Below are positions 36,101 to 47,666 of a stretch of 64,000 nt of DNA, piece after piece. The stretch spans positions 683,243,826-683,307,825 of the forward strand of contig NC_057803.1 of the NCBI RefSeq assembly GCF_018294505.1, read 5' to 3'. Source of the DNA: Triticum aestivum (Eukaryota > Streptophyta > Magnoliopsida > Poales > Poaceae). The position numbers were made by a program, and so were the translations under genes. The number at the start of each line of letters is the position of its first letter. Within the stretch, counting starts at the first letter, position 1. Under the pieces are notes generated by a model. It was not told where the DNA came from. It did no database searches and saw only the letters and a list, made by a program, of their open reading frames with translations.

Positions 36101-37485
36101 CAGCCTCGGGATCAGGTACATGTCCGTGAGCGCGCGGTGACCCTTCTGGCGACACTCGGAGACGATAGTGCCGCGCCCGCATATGCTGACGAGCGATCCG
36201 TCCCCGAACTTGACCGTGCCCTTGATCAATTCGTCGAGCGTGGCGAACAACTCTTTGTCCCCGGTCATGTGGTTGCTCGCGCCGGTGTCGAAGTACCACA
36301 CCCCGGCGCCCGCGTCCATCGGTATGACACGCTCCTCGTTGAGGTTCACCACCTTAGTCGTGCCCGGGCTGTCTCCGCGGCTACCGCTCGGCGCCAGCGC
36401 CGCGCCTGTTGGGGCGTCATCGCGCCCTCTGTTGTCCTCCGGCGCCGCGTCGTGCATGACCTCGTCGCACACCTGAGCCAGCAAGATTGCCGGCTGGTCG
36501 TCCTCTCCTTGCGCGAGGTGGGCCTCCTCGCCGCCTTCACGCCGCTCCTGGAGCGGCTTGTAGCACTCACGGGCGAAATGCCCCCACACGCCGCAGTTGT
36601 GGCATTTGCCGTTGCGCTTCGGTGCCTTGTCGCGCCCGCCTCTGTTGCGCCCGCCGCCACGGCCATGACCACGGCCGCGGCCACGGCCACGTCCGCCGTT
36701 TCCGCCGGAGGAGTTGCCGCCCTGCTCCTTGTCCTTCAGACGGGCGTACCACTCCTCTTCAGTGAGAAGTAGGCGGCCACCGAGCCGCCGTCGCTGTTGT
36801 CCTCCTCCAGGCGATCCTCGACGACGCGCAGCCGGCCGGTGAGCTCATCCACCGACATGGTCGTGACGTCGAGCATGGTCTCGATGGCGATGGCCACCTG
36901 AGAGTACTTGGTAGGAACTACACGCAGGAACTTGCGAATAAGTTTTACCTCTTCAAGTGTGTCCCCGAGCGACCGGAGGGAACCGGCGAGCCCTGAGATG
37001 CGCATGGAGAACTCGTCCACCGTCTCGCCATCCCGAAACGAGATGGCCTCGAACTCCTTGCGGAGCTTCTGCGCGTTCGCCTCGCGGACGCGCTCAACGC
37101 CGACGCGCTGAATCTTGATGGTGTCCCACGCCATCTTCGCTGTCTCCTTGGTGGCGAGCGACGCGTGCATCTCCTCCGGCGTGGAGCGCAGTATCGCCGC
37201 CAGCGCACTGCGATCCTCGCGGACCAGGGCATCCCCCGTCTCGACCGCGTCCCAGAGCATCTTCACCTGCAGGTTCACCATCATGACCACGGACCACTGG
37301 GCATAGTTGGTCCGCGTCAGCATGGGCCAGACGATGTCGCCGCCGCCGACCTCCCTGGTGCTCTCTCGGACGACCACAACGCGTCCACCATGCCGCACAG
37401 GACTCCGCCCGCGGCTCTGCGTGCGGGCGCGCTGATCCACCACCGGCATCCCTGCCGGCGCCTGTGCACCTCGTCCGCCAACCAT
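33153..37485 (-). pseudogene. Broken gag-pol polyprotein of element C
   Basis: Reading right to left: gag from 37485 (retrotransposon gag, WPMLTRTNYAQWSVVM, about 240 aa), a frameshift near 36750, the CCHC knuckle (CHNCGVWGHFAREC), protease (FDTGASNHMTG), integrase (LVHSDLCGP), a TAG at 35423-35425, more integrase, a frameshift near 34845, RT (DVKSAFLNG), a TAG at 34308-34310, then RT and RNase H to 33153. Key residues are also changed: the second integrase Asp is Asn (codon 35513-35515), YVDD is YVGD (codon 34101-34103), and an RNase H Asp is Asn (codon 33381-33383). Both stops fit CAG to TAG. The element cannot support its own movement. Large opposing frames at 34667-35650 and 35879-36772 are shadows of its GC-rich sequence. 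Confidence 0.93.
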
Positions 37486-37507
37486 GGCCCTCAGCCCTTG
37501 ATCGGAG

Positions 37508-37520
37508 GCTCTGATACCAC
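37508..37520 (-). other. Primer-binding site of element C
   Basis: The minus strand reads TGGTATCAGAGCC one or two bases inside the right LTR, matching the plant initiator-tRNA-Met primer site. Confidence 0.8.
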
Positions 37521-37521
37521 T

Positions 37522-37839
37522 TGTTGTAGCTAAACTACGGGCTCGATGAACTCACACACACGAGAGAGGGAGGTTTTGCGCTGCGTCCGACCTGTAGCAT
37601 TTTCTGTTTCTTCTCTTATTTAACAGCTCAAGTAAACTAACAGATTGATCCTAATCTTGCGCCATGACCAGGCTAAGCGGGCGCGCCATCCCACATCCTT
37701 GACCACGCGCAAGAGAACGTGCTAACTACCTAGCTACTGCTCCGATCCAGCCGTGAACAGGCTCACGTTGCATGGACCGGTTTATTTGCTGAAACCAAAC
37801 CTAAACAACTAGTGCGACAGGATTATAGAATTTCCAACA
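37522..37839 (-). repeat. 5' LTR of element C
   Basis: 318 bp, TGTTGTAGC...TTTCCAACA, uninterrupted copy. Followed by TACGA, the target duplication. Confidence 0.9.
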
Positions 37840-38094
37840 TACGAGAGAGAAGAAAATTCTCCACAAAACAAAAAAGAGAGAAGAAATTACTATGGTTTTT
37901 AGGCGTGAGATGCATACGTCCACAACACTTTTATTAGTTTGAGCTGTAGACATGTCCTAACAATGGCACACCCCTTCAATTATTTCATGGTACTAGCCTA
38001 GTAGCTAGGTTTGAATTTTCTACAGGGTACAAATCAAGCTAACGATTCCAATTGAGCATTGTGTGCATACGTGGATAACGTACGCCAGCTAGTA
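37840..38094. other. Spacer between element C and the bHLH gene
   Basis: No reading frame of note. It lies just past the stop codon of the minus-strand bHLH gene, so it may contain its 3' UTR; C inserted about 250 bases beyond the stop. Confidence 0.5.
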
Positions 38095-39175
38095 TTACTC
38101 ATCATAACTTGCCTCTGCCATGGTGGTTATGATCACGGTGGACGCCGTGAACGGCATCACATCGTTGTGGACGATGCGGAGGTGGAGCTCCTCGACCTCC
38201 GCAAGAACCCTGGAGACCAGACCTTTTCCATTTGTTTCACAGTGGATCCTTACCATGACGTTGTCCCCCGAGAGCTTTGCCTCGATCTCCGGGCTCCGGC
38301 AGCTGGTTTCCAATTGCTGGCGTCCCGGCCGCCAAGAGGAACCGTGCGGAGCTCTCGCCGACGTCTGGCGCGACAGGGCGGCACAGCTTCCTGACGAGCA
38401 CCACGGTCTCAACGCTCCTGTGGTTGCCGCCGGCAGCCTCCAGGTACTTGACCCTCTCTTGGAGCTCCTTCACGAATATGGTGGCGTCGGCAAGAATCGT
38501 CCCCTTGTCCATCTGATCGATCCAAAGTAATTGAACCAAATTGATGAAGCGTTTCCTGGAGGAATATTATGAAATGTAGTAAAGATTGGGGGATTTGTCA
38601 TATTCAATGACCTTCTTGAGGCCGGGAATGAGAGCGGAGAGCTCGATGAAGCTCTGGTTGATATTCTCCCGGCGCTTCCGCTCCGCCATGATGTGGTCTT
38701 GCGCGTACGGCGTGCTCTTTGTGGATGCCCTCCTTGTCGGCTGTGACACGCAGGAACGAAGCGGCGCCCCGGCGGCCAGCGTGCCCCCGCCACCGCTGCT
38801 GACCGGCTGCGGCGGCAAGACAGCGCCGAAGTTCCAGCTCATGGACAGGGCGTTGCTGGTGCCGGTGCCGGTGCTGCTAATGCCAGGGGGCGCGAACGGC
38901 CCGCCCGAGGTCGGGGACGACATGGACCAACTGCCTTGGTGCACAGCCGAATCGGGGGCTGGAGTGATGATTCCTCCACCGCCGCTGGTGTCATCGCCGG
39001 AGCTCAGAATGTTCTGTGCTTCGGTCAGCTCCGAGGAATCGCGGAGCGCCTGGAGACACGGGAAGCCGGCGCTCTTCTCGCTGCCGCCGTCGGCTCCTCC
39101 TGGATCCTGCTGCTCCAGTGTGCTCACCGCCCACTGCATGAACAGGCGAGAGTCGTCCATGTCGTCCATGAGCAT
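38095..39175 (-). pseudogene. bHLH transcription factor gene, two exons, apparent frameshift in exon 2
   Basis: Nuclear DNA-binding regulator by family. Exon 1 (39175-38612) ends in a basic helix-loop-helix start, HIMAERKRRENINQSFIELS, with the H-E-R pattern of E/G-box binders, followed by ALIPGLKK. A 99-bp intron (38611-38513) has a GT donor and CAG acceptor at the position typical of the family. Exon 2 begins MDKGTILADATIFVKELQER, completing helix 2. A C-terminal ACT-like segment (IEAKLSGDNVMVRIHCE to FTASTVIITTMA) ends at the stop at 38095. Architecture is that of the Arabidopsis bHLH18/19/20/25 subgroup (IVa). About 38290-38305, CCGGAG is nearly repeated (CCGGAGCCCGGAG) and the frame changes, which would remove the C-terminal domain. 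The start could be the ATG at 39175 or 39169; an in-frame ATG at 39259 is less like the family. This could be a true pseudogene, a recent allele or a sequencing error. Confidence 0.85.
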
Positions 39176-39259
39176 CGACCGATCCGTACGTCGTTGCCAC
39201 TGACCTAGCTCGTGCAACATCGAGACAGAAATGATAGAGTAGTTAAGCACACGTGACAC

Positions 39260-40244
39260 CGCAGAACTAATCAGAACTAGTCATGCACGATAGTAATTGT
39301 TTACCTCGGCGAGTGAATCCCTAAAGATCGATTATGTTAGAACCTGGCCTCTAATCTTGGAGTTTATAACGGAGCGTTAAGGTCCTGTCACTGTAATGTT
39401 TGCTCACGCTAGGCCCCTCTAGCCTACAAAAATGAGCCAATCATAAACAATTAACAACCGTTTGTTGGATCCTGGCTTATCTTGCCTGGATCCATTGAAA
39501 ATGATATTCTACACCGCTGGAAAGGTGCATTCATGCGGTGAGGCAGAAATACCAAATTTCCTGATGTGTATCTTGACTATCCTATTGTCCAAATTAGGGT
39601 CATGGAAGCTGGATTAGTGGACCCACGTGTATCTTCCAAAGTACCAAGTTTTTTTAAACGGAAAATTCCAATGTTTTAAATAGCTACACATTGATGCGCT
39701 ACTGCTTTTTCTAAGCCCAAACACTAGCTAATTGACGGTGCATCAGGACATGTATACTGGTTTTTTTTAGAAAAAAGGAAAATATCTTTCTTCCAATTGT
39801 CTGTATCTCTCTTTATAAAGAAAGAAGGAAATTATATCTCCCCTAATTCTCTATATCTCTTTCTTTCAAAGCCTAACTGATTTACTGCCAGTAATCAACA
39901 AATTTTACAAGGGTAATTTTATACTAATGTATCTATAATTTGTTGCCTTGTTCACCGTACCCAAAAAATATACACCTTAGATAAAGGAACGGAGGGAGTA
40001 TATCTTAGACTTATCTCTCATAACCAAATAACCCTAAACATATGATGAGATAGACTGTTGTTAAGAGATTATCTCTTAATTAACAGAAGGTATGTCTTTT
40101 CTTATGTTTTCTTTCTCCTTCACTCAGCATTTATTATACGTGGCACTCATAAGATAGCATCATTGATATGTCACTACGCTAGCAGCTAGCGCAGTGGAAG
40201 ATATAAGTGGGAAGAAGATGGCGGGACGGAAAGGAAACATCTTG
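39260..40244. other. Upstream region of the bHLH gene and spacer
   Basis: No gene. A G-box-like CACGTG lies at 39624-39629. An A/T-rich segment at 39770-39865 has an imperfect ~60-bp duplication (TATCTxTCTTTxxxxAA). ATATACACCTTAGATAAAGG then AACGGAGGGAGTA near 39968-40000 looks like one end of a Stowaway MITE without a clear partner. Confidence 0.45.
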
Positions 40245-41140
40245 TCTTGGGCAAAGGGTGACCCTCACTAATTCTTGTCCCAATAGTATTCATTTATATA
40301 TGATGTCCTTCCTGGAGTTGCCAAAAGGGGTGCTGGATTCTTGGGGGGCTAGAATGTTGTGGCAGGAGATGAATAATAAAATGAAGTATCGCCTAATCGA
40401 CTAGCATATGTCGTGTCCAACCAAAAGTCCTTGGGGTTGTTGATTTACAAGTCATGAATTAATGCCTGCTATGCAAATGGCTTTGAAAATTGGAGAACAC
40501 TGAAGGAACCTTCCAGCAATTGTTGTCCAGAAAATACGTTCAGAATCAAACGATTAGAGTTGGGATTAGGGGCTAACTTTTTTGTCAGTCTGACGAATAT
40601 GAACCATATTTTTCAGAAGTTTACCAAGAGGTTGTTAGGTGATGGGGCTAACTTCTTTTTGGGAGGATATATGGATTAATAATATTTATTTAGTATAGCA
40701 AATCCCAAGACTTTATAACGTCACCTTCTCAAAGAAATTTATAGTTCGAATAGTCAAAGTTGAAAGATGGTGTGCATTGGTTTCATGAGAACTTTGTGGG
40801 GGAGAAAATGCCCAATAGTGGGAAGCCTTGAAGATCTTGGTTGGGGGTGGCTTAACTCTTCTCCGATAGCACAGAGAAAATTGGTGCTCTATGGGGGAGT
40901 AGCAGTATGACGGACTATGTGGAAAACTAGAAATGCCACTTGTTTTTTATAATACAAATCCTAATGATCCGGTTGTTGTGATCTAAAACTTATGTCATAT
41001 TATGTGAAAGATTGGAGAATCTTGCGGAAAAGACAAGAGCAAGTAAAAACTGAGGAGGGAATTGTGAAGATCAAGATGGTGCTACAGGAGACCTACGCGA
41101 GGAGTCATAGAGGGAATCGAACGAGACAGGAGATTACTCT
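40245..41140 (+). pseudogene. LINE reverse transcriptase C-terminal remnant
   Basis: From about 40245 one frame reads GQRVTLTNSCPNSIHLYMMS then FLELPKGV, a run typical of the region after the RT domain in plant LINE polyproteins (pattern RLxLINSVLxSLPxYMMSFFxIPKGV). WKTRNATCF near 40920 and an E/K-rich stretch near 41030-41090 match the far C-terminus of the same proteins. Many stops and shifts interrupt it, and the zinc-binding segment between seems to be missing. A stop at 40402-40404 ends the longest open part. Non-functional. Confidence 0.68.
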
Positions 41141-41262
41141 ATGACGGAGCGTGGCTAGGGCTCTCTTTTGGCAACTTCATCTTGTGTAGATTTGGTTCAC
41201 GTGTTTGTAAAAACGGAATTGGGATTTTTTTCTATAATTATTGTCTTTGTGTTATAAATGAA

Positions 41263-41443
41263 GGGGAGCCTTGGCGCAGTGGTAAAGCTGCTGTCTTGTG
41301 GCCATGAGGTCACGGGTTTAAGTCCTGGAAACAGGCTCTTACAGAAATGTAGGGAAATGCTGCATACTATAGACCCTAAGTGGTTGGACCCTTCCCCGGA
41401 CACTGCGCAAGCGAGAGCTACATGCACCTAGCTGCCCTTTTTT
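41263..41443 (+). mobile_element. Au-type SINE
   Basis: Begins GGGGAGCCTTGGCGCAGTGG, whose TGGCGCAGTGG is a pol III box A; a box B-like GGTCACGGGTTTAAGTCC follows. The body (CACTGCGCAAGCGAGAGCTACATGCACC region) and T-rich 3' end agree with the Au SINE known from Aegilops and other grasses. TTATTGTCTTTGT occurs at 41238-41250 and 41445-41457, a 13-bp exact target duplication that may extend further with mismatches. It is derived from a tRNA but is not a tRNA gene. Confidence 0.9.
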
Positions 41444-41457
41444 GTTATTGTCTTTGT

Positions 41458-42060
41458 TATTATAGATGTAATAGCATTTGGAAATGCTTCCTTTTTTATA
41501 TTTACATAGTTTTTGTTTTGGAAGTATAAAAGTTGATGTTGGTTTCTTTAATAGAAATCAACAAGGAGACTCATTGGGTGGGGAAAAAGACAAATAGCAT
41601 TATAGCTCCACTATTTGCCACGCCTTGCAAGGCAATAGCTCTGCTACCCGTATACTCATCATAAAATATTATGGTTATTTCAAAATACAATTTTACTAGA
41701 ATGTGAAAGAATATAATCATAAGAATAAACTATGAGTAAACATATCGAGAGACATCAAATGTCGCTTTTTCAATAATGCAACATACAAATTTCTTGGTCA
41801 TAAAAATAGTGACATATATCTTTCAAATTTGGCATCTGACGGATTCCCCCATTTCCGGTTTATTAGGTCCAACTTACAATTCACACCAACCAAAGTGCTA
41901 GATACCATACTAATGCTATATGCATGGCCCTTTCTCTCCTCCATGCATTGGTCGATTTTACATTGGGAATCATAATTTGACAAAAGTTAATATAGACATG
42001 GCTATATTTTCCTTTTCCCAAGACAATGAGCCTTACATGCAGGAAATTTCTGATTTTTTT
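41458..42060. other. Spacer between the SINE and the CACTA element
   Basis: AT-rich, no gene or clear repeat seen. The last bases before the CACTA terminus are TTTTTTT. Confidence 0.5.
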
Positions 42061-42290
42061 CACTAGTAGAAAAAGGGTCATTTGTCTCGGTTCGTAAGGG
42101 TCATTTGTCCCGGTTGTTGAACCGAGACTAAAGGATCGTTACTAAAGCCCTAGGCCTTTAGTCCCGCTTCTTACACGAACCGGGACAGATGGGCCTCCAC
42201 GTAGCCGGTGCGGCGAGCCCAGGCAAGAGGCCCTTTGGTCCCGGTTGGTGGCACCAACCGGGATCAATAGGCGTCCACGCGTCAGCAGCT
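42061..42290. repeat. CACTA terminal and subterminal repeats
   Basis: CACTA terminus followed by direct and inverted copies of a GTCCCGGTT-like motif (for example 42103, complementary copies near 42178 and 42254). These are the presumed transposase binding sites, by family knowledge. Confidence 0.75.
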
Positions 42291-42639
42291 GGCAGGAGTT
42301 GAGGTTTTTGTTTTTTTAAAGGGGGTGGTTTAGGGGTTTGGGGGGTTAATTTAGGTGTTTCATATATTGTGTTAGCTAGCTAATTAATAGAGAAAAGTGT
42401 TCTCTCTTATCTCAGTGCTTGGTCGACGCTACGTACTATACGTATAGAGAGGACTCGACACGCTAGCTAGTAAGCAAATGAAGGAAACAGAAGATCGTCG
42501 TGAACATATGCATACAGAGAGAAGTGATATCGACCACCTCTCCTTCTCCGAGAGATTAGTCGAACAACAAGTTTTCGTATATCTATCCGACGCTACTGGC
42601 TACATATATACAATATAAGATCTCTTACAGTATAATCTC

Positions 42640-44700
42640 CTAATTATATATATGAACTCAGGGTCCACATGGTATTCTCCGTCTTTATCGATCACGTGGT
42701 CAAGAAAGAATGCCACCAATTCCTCTTGAATTGCTCGCATACGATCTGGTGGTAGGAGTTCATCCCGCATCCGAAACATCTAATTTAAAGAAGGGGGTCA
42801 ATATATATATATATATGAATAAATGAAACTCAACACAAATGATGGTAATAAAATAAAATTGTGAATATTATTATTTACACACTTCATATTGTTTGTCAGA
42901 GTAGCCCCGCTCACAGGTCGTGTGACGAATGGACTCGCAAACGTAGTATCCACAGTAATTATTCCCAGCTTCCTGCCACAACCACTTTAGAAGAAATAGA
43001 GGTCAATCAAACTGATAAGCAAGCATGCTACAAATGGTATTGATGAAACTAGCGCTTGAATCACTAGGAGATGCGCGGAACATGCTAGTAGTACTTACTT
43101 TTGGGTGTCTAAATTGCAGCTTCTTCGGCAGTCCCGGAGCTTTTGAGGTGAATTTTGTCCAAACCCTGCCAGACAAATAAAACAATTACTTGATATCAGG
43201 AATGAACAAAGTTGTCGATATGGTGCGATAATGATCGATTTAACTTACTTCTCGAGCATTTCAGTCATGTCCGGATACTCCTGGGGATATTTTCATCTCG
43301 AGTCTAAGACGGTTACTAGTCCCTGCTCAAGCTTAATCTCTAGGAGAATATAGTGGAACCTGCGCACGCATGCATAACTCATCAATTACATTATTATAAC
43401 CTAGACTAATAAGGGAAACCAAATATGCACAAGACAGTAACACTCACTTGAAGTTGTAAGGAAAGAGTATTATATCTTTGTTTTCATTTATTACCAACGA
43501 TCGTACCAAGTTGGCCTCAGTCTCTCTGGCCTTAAATTCAACCATATATGCATCTATGGGATTTATGTTAATGAACCCAATATCACCGATTTGTTTTTTC
43601 TTCAATTCGACGATCTTCAATCTGCATAATATAGTGAGGATAATTATATATACATGCAATGAAAGAGCTGACCTATATATAGAGATTTAATGACAGAAGT
43701 AGTACTTCCAGACAGTAGCAAGTGACCGTTAATTTATCGAGGGCCTTTTGATTGAAAAACTGGAAGAACTCCTCAAATGGAACATTCAACAGATCAATTC
43801 CAACGAGGTCATGCTCCTCTTTAACTCTCAGCGTCAAAATATTCACCCCCAGACTCTCTAGAGGTTTTCATGTACCAATCATGGAATCTTCGCATCATTG
43901 TTGTTAGAGATCTTTCATCTTTGACGAGAGGCTTCCCGTAATGGTATATGTGATCGTCCACCTCCAAGAAATCATAATGTACATCGTTGGGCAGGTAATC
44001 TCCAAGATTGGTATAACCGGGCACCATCCTCGGATCATTAGCGACGATATCGCTAGACACCTTGAGCGGGGGGCACGATTGGTTCGCTTGTTCGCCGAGC
44101 TGGGCAATTTTTTCCCAGCTCGTCATTGTTTTAACCTTTGATCACTTATAGTACTTCCTGACCGCTCGCTTCGATAAATGACCTTTCAATAATGCGCTCA
44201 TAGTTGCCTTTCGGCGGAGACTTTGGTGGTTTCTTCAGGGCAGCTAGAGTGCGCTTCGCTTTCACCGGATCTATCTTCTCCTCCGGAGGTTGATGTTTCT
44301 TTGCTTTCACCCCTTCAAAGAAGTCCCTCACTTCGGCTTGCATGATCTTCGTGGTTTCCTCCACGATCCTCTCGTATGGCAACTTCTCTAGAGGCTTGAG
44401 AGTTGGACCGAATTTGTATTGCCTCCCGCCTTTGGCTGTACTGCTAGATGCATGCCGAGCAGACGGAGCAGCTGCGCCTGTCTTCTTTCGTTGCTTACGA
44501 GGTGGGGGAGAAGGACTACGACGCGCCAGAGCAGCTGGAACGGCGGCGGGTCTCTTCCACCCTTGCTGGCGAGGCGAATCAGGAGGAGGCTGCTGGCTAC
44601 TCGGGTGTGCCGGTGCAGGCGGAGAAGGAGGCGGAGTGCCGCCACACGCTGGAGAAGGAGGCCGAGTGCCCTGATCACTCGCCAGATGAGGAGGCGGAGT
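42640..44700 (-). pseudogene. CACTA-borne Ulp1/C48 peptidase-like gene, downstream exons
   Basis: Minus-strand segments in order: 44700-44146, Pro-rich then KAKRTLAALKKPPKSPPKGN; 44126-43821, QLGEQANQSCPP and MVPGYTNLGDYLP; to about 43690, HDLVGIDLLNVPFEEFFQFF; 43630-43455, QIGDIGFININP to ILFPYNFK; 43370-43262, HYILLEIKLEQGLVTVLDSR; 43166-43103, VWTKFTSKAPGLPKKLQF; 42990-42878, NNYCGYYVCESIRHT; 42782-42645, RDELLPPDRMRAIQEEL. NNYCGYYVC holds the Cys typical of C48 SUMO-protease folds. The gene is found in many grass CACTA elements; its job is unknown. Lesions: TAA at about 44146, a frameshift near 43846, and a TGA near 43320 where an Arg codon is expected. F splits it from its upstream exon. 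Exon borders are approximate. Confidence 0.75.
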
Positions 44701-44701
44701 T

Positions 44702-46433
44702 GAAGGAAATATGCCCTAGAGGCAATAATAAAGTTATTATTTATTTCCTTATATCATGATAAAACTTTATTATTCATGCTAGAATTGTATTAACCGGAAA
44801 CATAATACATGTGTGAATACACAGACAAACAGAGTGTCACTAGTATGCCTCTACTTCACTAGCTCGTTAATCAAAGATGGTTATGTTTCCTAACCATGGA
44901 CAAAGAGTTGTCATTTGATTAACGGGATCACATCATTAGTTGAATGATCTGATTGACATGACCCATTCCATTAGCTTAGCACCCGATCGTTTAGTATGTT
45001 GCTATTGCTTTCTTCATGACTTATACATGTTCCTATGACTATGAGATTATGCAACTCCCATTTGCCGGAGGAACACTTTATGTGCTACCATACGTCACAA
45101 CTTAACTAGGTGATTATAAAGGTGCTCTACAGGTGTCTCCAAAGGTACATGTTGGGTTGGCGTATTTCGAGATTAGGATTTGTCACTTCGATTGTCGGAG
45201 AGGTATCTCTGGGTCCTCTCGGTAATGCACATCACTGAAGCCTTGCAAGCATTGCAACTAATGAGTTAGTTGCGGGATGATGTATTACGGAATGAGTAAA
45301 GAGACTTGCCGGTAATGAGATTGAACTAGGTATGGGATACCGACGATCGAATCTCGGGCAAGTAACATACCGGTGACAAAGGGAACAACGTATGTTGTTA
45401 TGCGGTCTGACCGATAAAAGATCTTCGTAGAATATGTAGGAGCCAATATGAGCATCCAGGTTCCGCTATTGGTTATTGATCGGAGACGTGTCTCGGTCAT
45501 GTCTACATTGTTCTCGAACCCGTAGGGTCCGCACGCTTAAGGTTACGATGACAGTTATATTATGAGTTTATACATTTTGATGTACCGAAGTTTGTTCGAA
45601 GTCCCGGATGTGATCACGGACATGACGAGGAGTCTCGAAATGGTCGAGACATAAAGATTGATATATTGGAAGCCTATGTTTGGATATCGGAAGTATTCCG
45701 GGTGAAATCGGGATTTTACCGGAGTACCGGGAGGATACCAGAACCCCCCGGGAGGTATATGGGCCTTAGTGGGCCTTAGTGGAAGAGAGGAGAGGTGGCC
45801 ATAGATGGGCCGCGCGCCCCTCCCCCCTTGGTCCGAATAGGACAAGGAGAGGGGGCCGGCCCCCCTTCCTCCTCTCTCTCCTCTTTTCCCCCCTCCGCGA
45901 ATCCTATTCCAACTAGGAAAGGGGGGGAGTCCTACTCCCAGAGGGAGTAGGACTCCTCCTGGCGCGCCTCCTCTTGGCCGGCCAGCCCCCCTTTGCGCCT
46001 TTATATACGGAGGCAAGGGGCACCCCTAGAGACACAAGTTGATCCACGTGATCATATTCTTAGCCGTGTGCGGTGCCCCCTTCCACCATAGTCCTCGATA
46101 ATATTGTAGCGGTGCTTAGGCGAAGCCCTACGACGGTAGAACATCAAGATCGTCACCATGCCGTCGTGCTGACGGAACTCTTCCCCGACACTTTGCTGGA
46201 TCGGAGTCCGGGGATCGTCATCGAGCTGAACGTGTGCTAGAACTCGGAGGTGCTGTAGTTTCGGTGCTTGATCGGTCGGGCTGTGGAGACGTACGACTAC
46301 ATCAACCAAGTTAACGCTTCCGTTGTCGATCTACAAGGGTACGTAGATCACACTCTCCCCCTCTCGTTGCTATGCATCACCATGATCTTGCGTGTGCATA
46401 GGAATTTTTTTGAAATTACTACGAAACCCAACA
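44702..46433 (+). repeat. 5' LTR of element F
   Basis: 1732 bp, TGAAGG...CCAACA. The U3 has a perfect inverted repeat CCTACTCCC/GGGAGTAGG at 45931-45951, a bulged one at 45826-45847, and TTTATATA near 46000. Confidence 0.94.
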
Positions 46434-47666
46434 GTGGCATCCGAGCCTAGGTTTTATGTGTTGATGTTATATGCACGAGTAGAACACAAGTGAGTTGTAG
46501 GCGATATAAGTCATACTGCTTACCAGCATGTCATACTTTGGTTCGGCGTTATTGTTGGACGAAGCGGCCCGGACCGACATTACGCATACGCTTACGTGAG
46601 ACCGGTTCTCCCAACGTGCTTTGCACAAAGGTGGCTAGCGGGTGACAGTTTCTCCAACTTTAGTTGAACCGAGTGTGGCTACGCCCGATCCTTGCGAAGG
46701 TTAAAACAACACCAACTTGACAAACTGTCGTTGTGGTTTTGATGCGTAGGTAAGATTGGTTCTTTCTTAAGCCCGTAGCAGCCACGTAAAACTTGCAACA
46801 ACAAAGTAGAGGACGTCTAACTTGTTTTTGCAGGGCATGTTGTGATGTGATATGGTCAAGACATGATGCTAAATTTTATTGTATGAGATGATCATGTTTT
46901 GTAACCGAGTTATCGGCAACTGGCAGGAGCCATATGGTTGTCGCTTTATTGTATGCAATGCAATCGCGCTGTAATGCTTTACTTTATCACTAAGCGGTAG
47001 CGATAGTCGTGGAAGCATGAGATTGGCGAGACAACAACGATGCTACGATGGAGATCAAGGTGTCGCGCCGGTGACGATGGTGATCACGACGGTGCTTCGA
47101 GGATGGAGATCACAAGCACAAGATGATGATGGCCATATCATATCACTTATATTGATTGCATGTGATGTTTATCTTTTATGCATCTTATCTTGCTTTGATT
47201 GACGGTAGCATTATAAGATGATCTCTCACTAATTATCAAGAAGTGTTCTCCCTGAGTATGCACCATTGCGAAAGTTCTTCGTGCTGAGACACCACGTGAT
47301 GATCGGGTGTGATAGGCTCTACGTTCAAATACAACGGGTGCAAAACAGTTGCACACGCGGAATACTCAGGTTATACTTGACGAGCCAAGCATATACATAT
47401 ATGGCCTCGGAACACGCAGACCGAAATGTCGAGCATGAATCATATAGTAGATATGATCAACATAGTGATGTTCACCAACAAAACTACTCCATCTCACGTG
47501 ATGATCGGACATGGTTTAGTTGACTTGGATCACGTAATCACTTAGAGGATTAGAGGGATGTCTATCTAAGTGGGAGTTCTTTAAGTAATATGATTAATTG
47601 AACCTAAATTTATCATGAACTTAGTACCTGATAGTATCTTGCTTATGTATGTTTGATTGTAGATAG
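46434..47666 (+). other. Primer-binding site and leader of element F
   Basis: TGGCATCCGAGCC (46435-46447) follows the LTR. The leader is collinear with those of B and D and lacks a gene. Confidence 0.7.

Larger units (their letters stand above)
24246..37839 (-). mobile_element. Element C: short-LTR Copia retrotransposon on the minus strand, left LTR split by element D
   Basis: The right LTR (37522-37839, 318 bp) and the split left LTR (24246-24413 plus 32971-33130) are near-identical. The flanks TATGA (24241-24245) and TACGA (37840-37844) form a 5-bp target duplication with one change. The minus strand reads LTR, primer site, gag, protease, integrase, RT, RNase H, LTR: Copia order. The GC-rich coding region and short LTRs set it apart from the Angela elements; the gag start suggests an Ale/Retrofit-like lineage, held loosely. 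Coding is dead (see gag-pol). Confidence 0.9.

Noticed and set aside
34667..36772. Long + strand open frames (34667-35650 and 35879-36772, about 300 aa each).
   Set aside because: They lie antisense to the GC-rich gag-pol of element C, show low-complexity Arg/Ala/His-rich translations and no family motif. They are shadows.
41271..41340. Possible tRNA gene (box A and box B).
   Set aside because: The sequence continues as an Au SINE with a T-rich end and target duplication, and no tRNA cloverleaf is evident.
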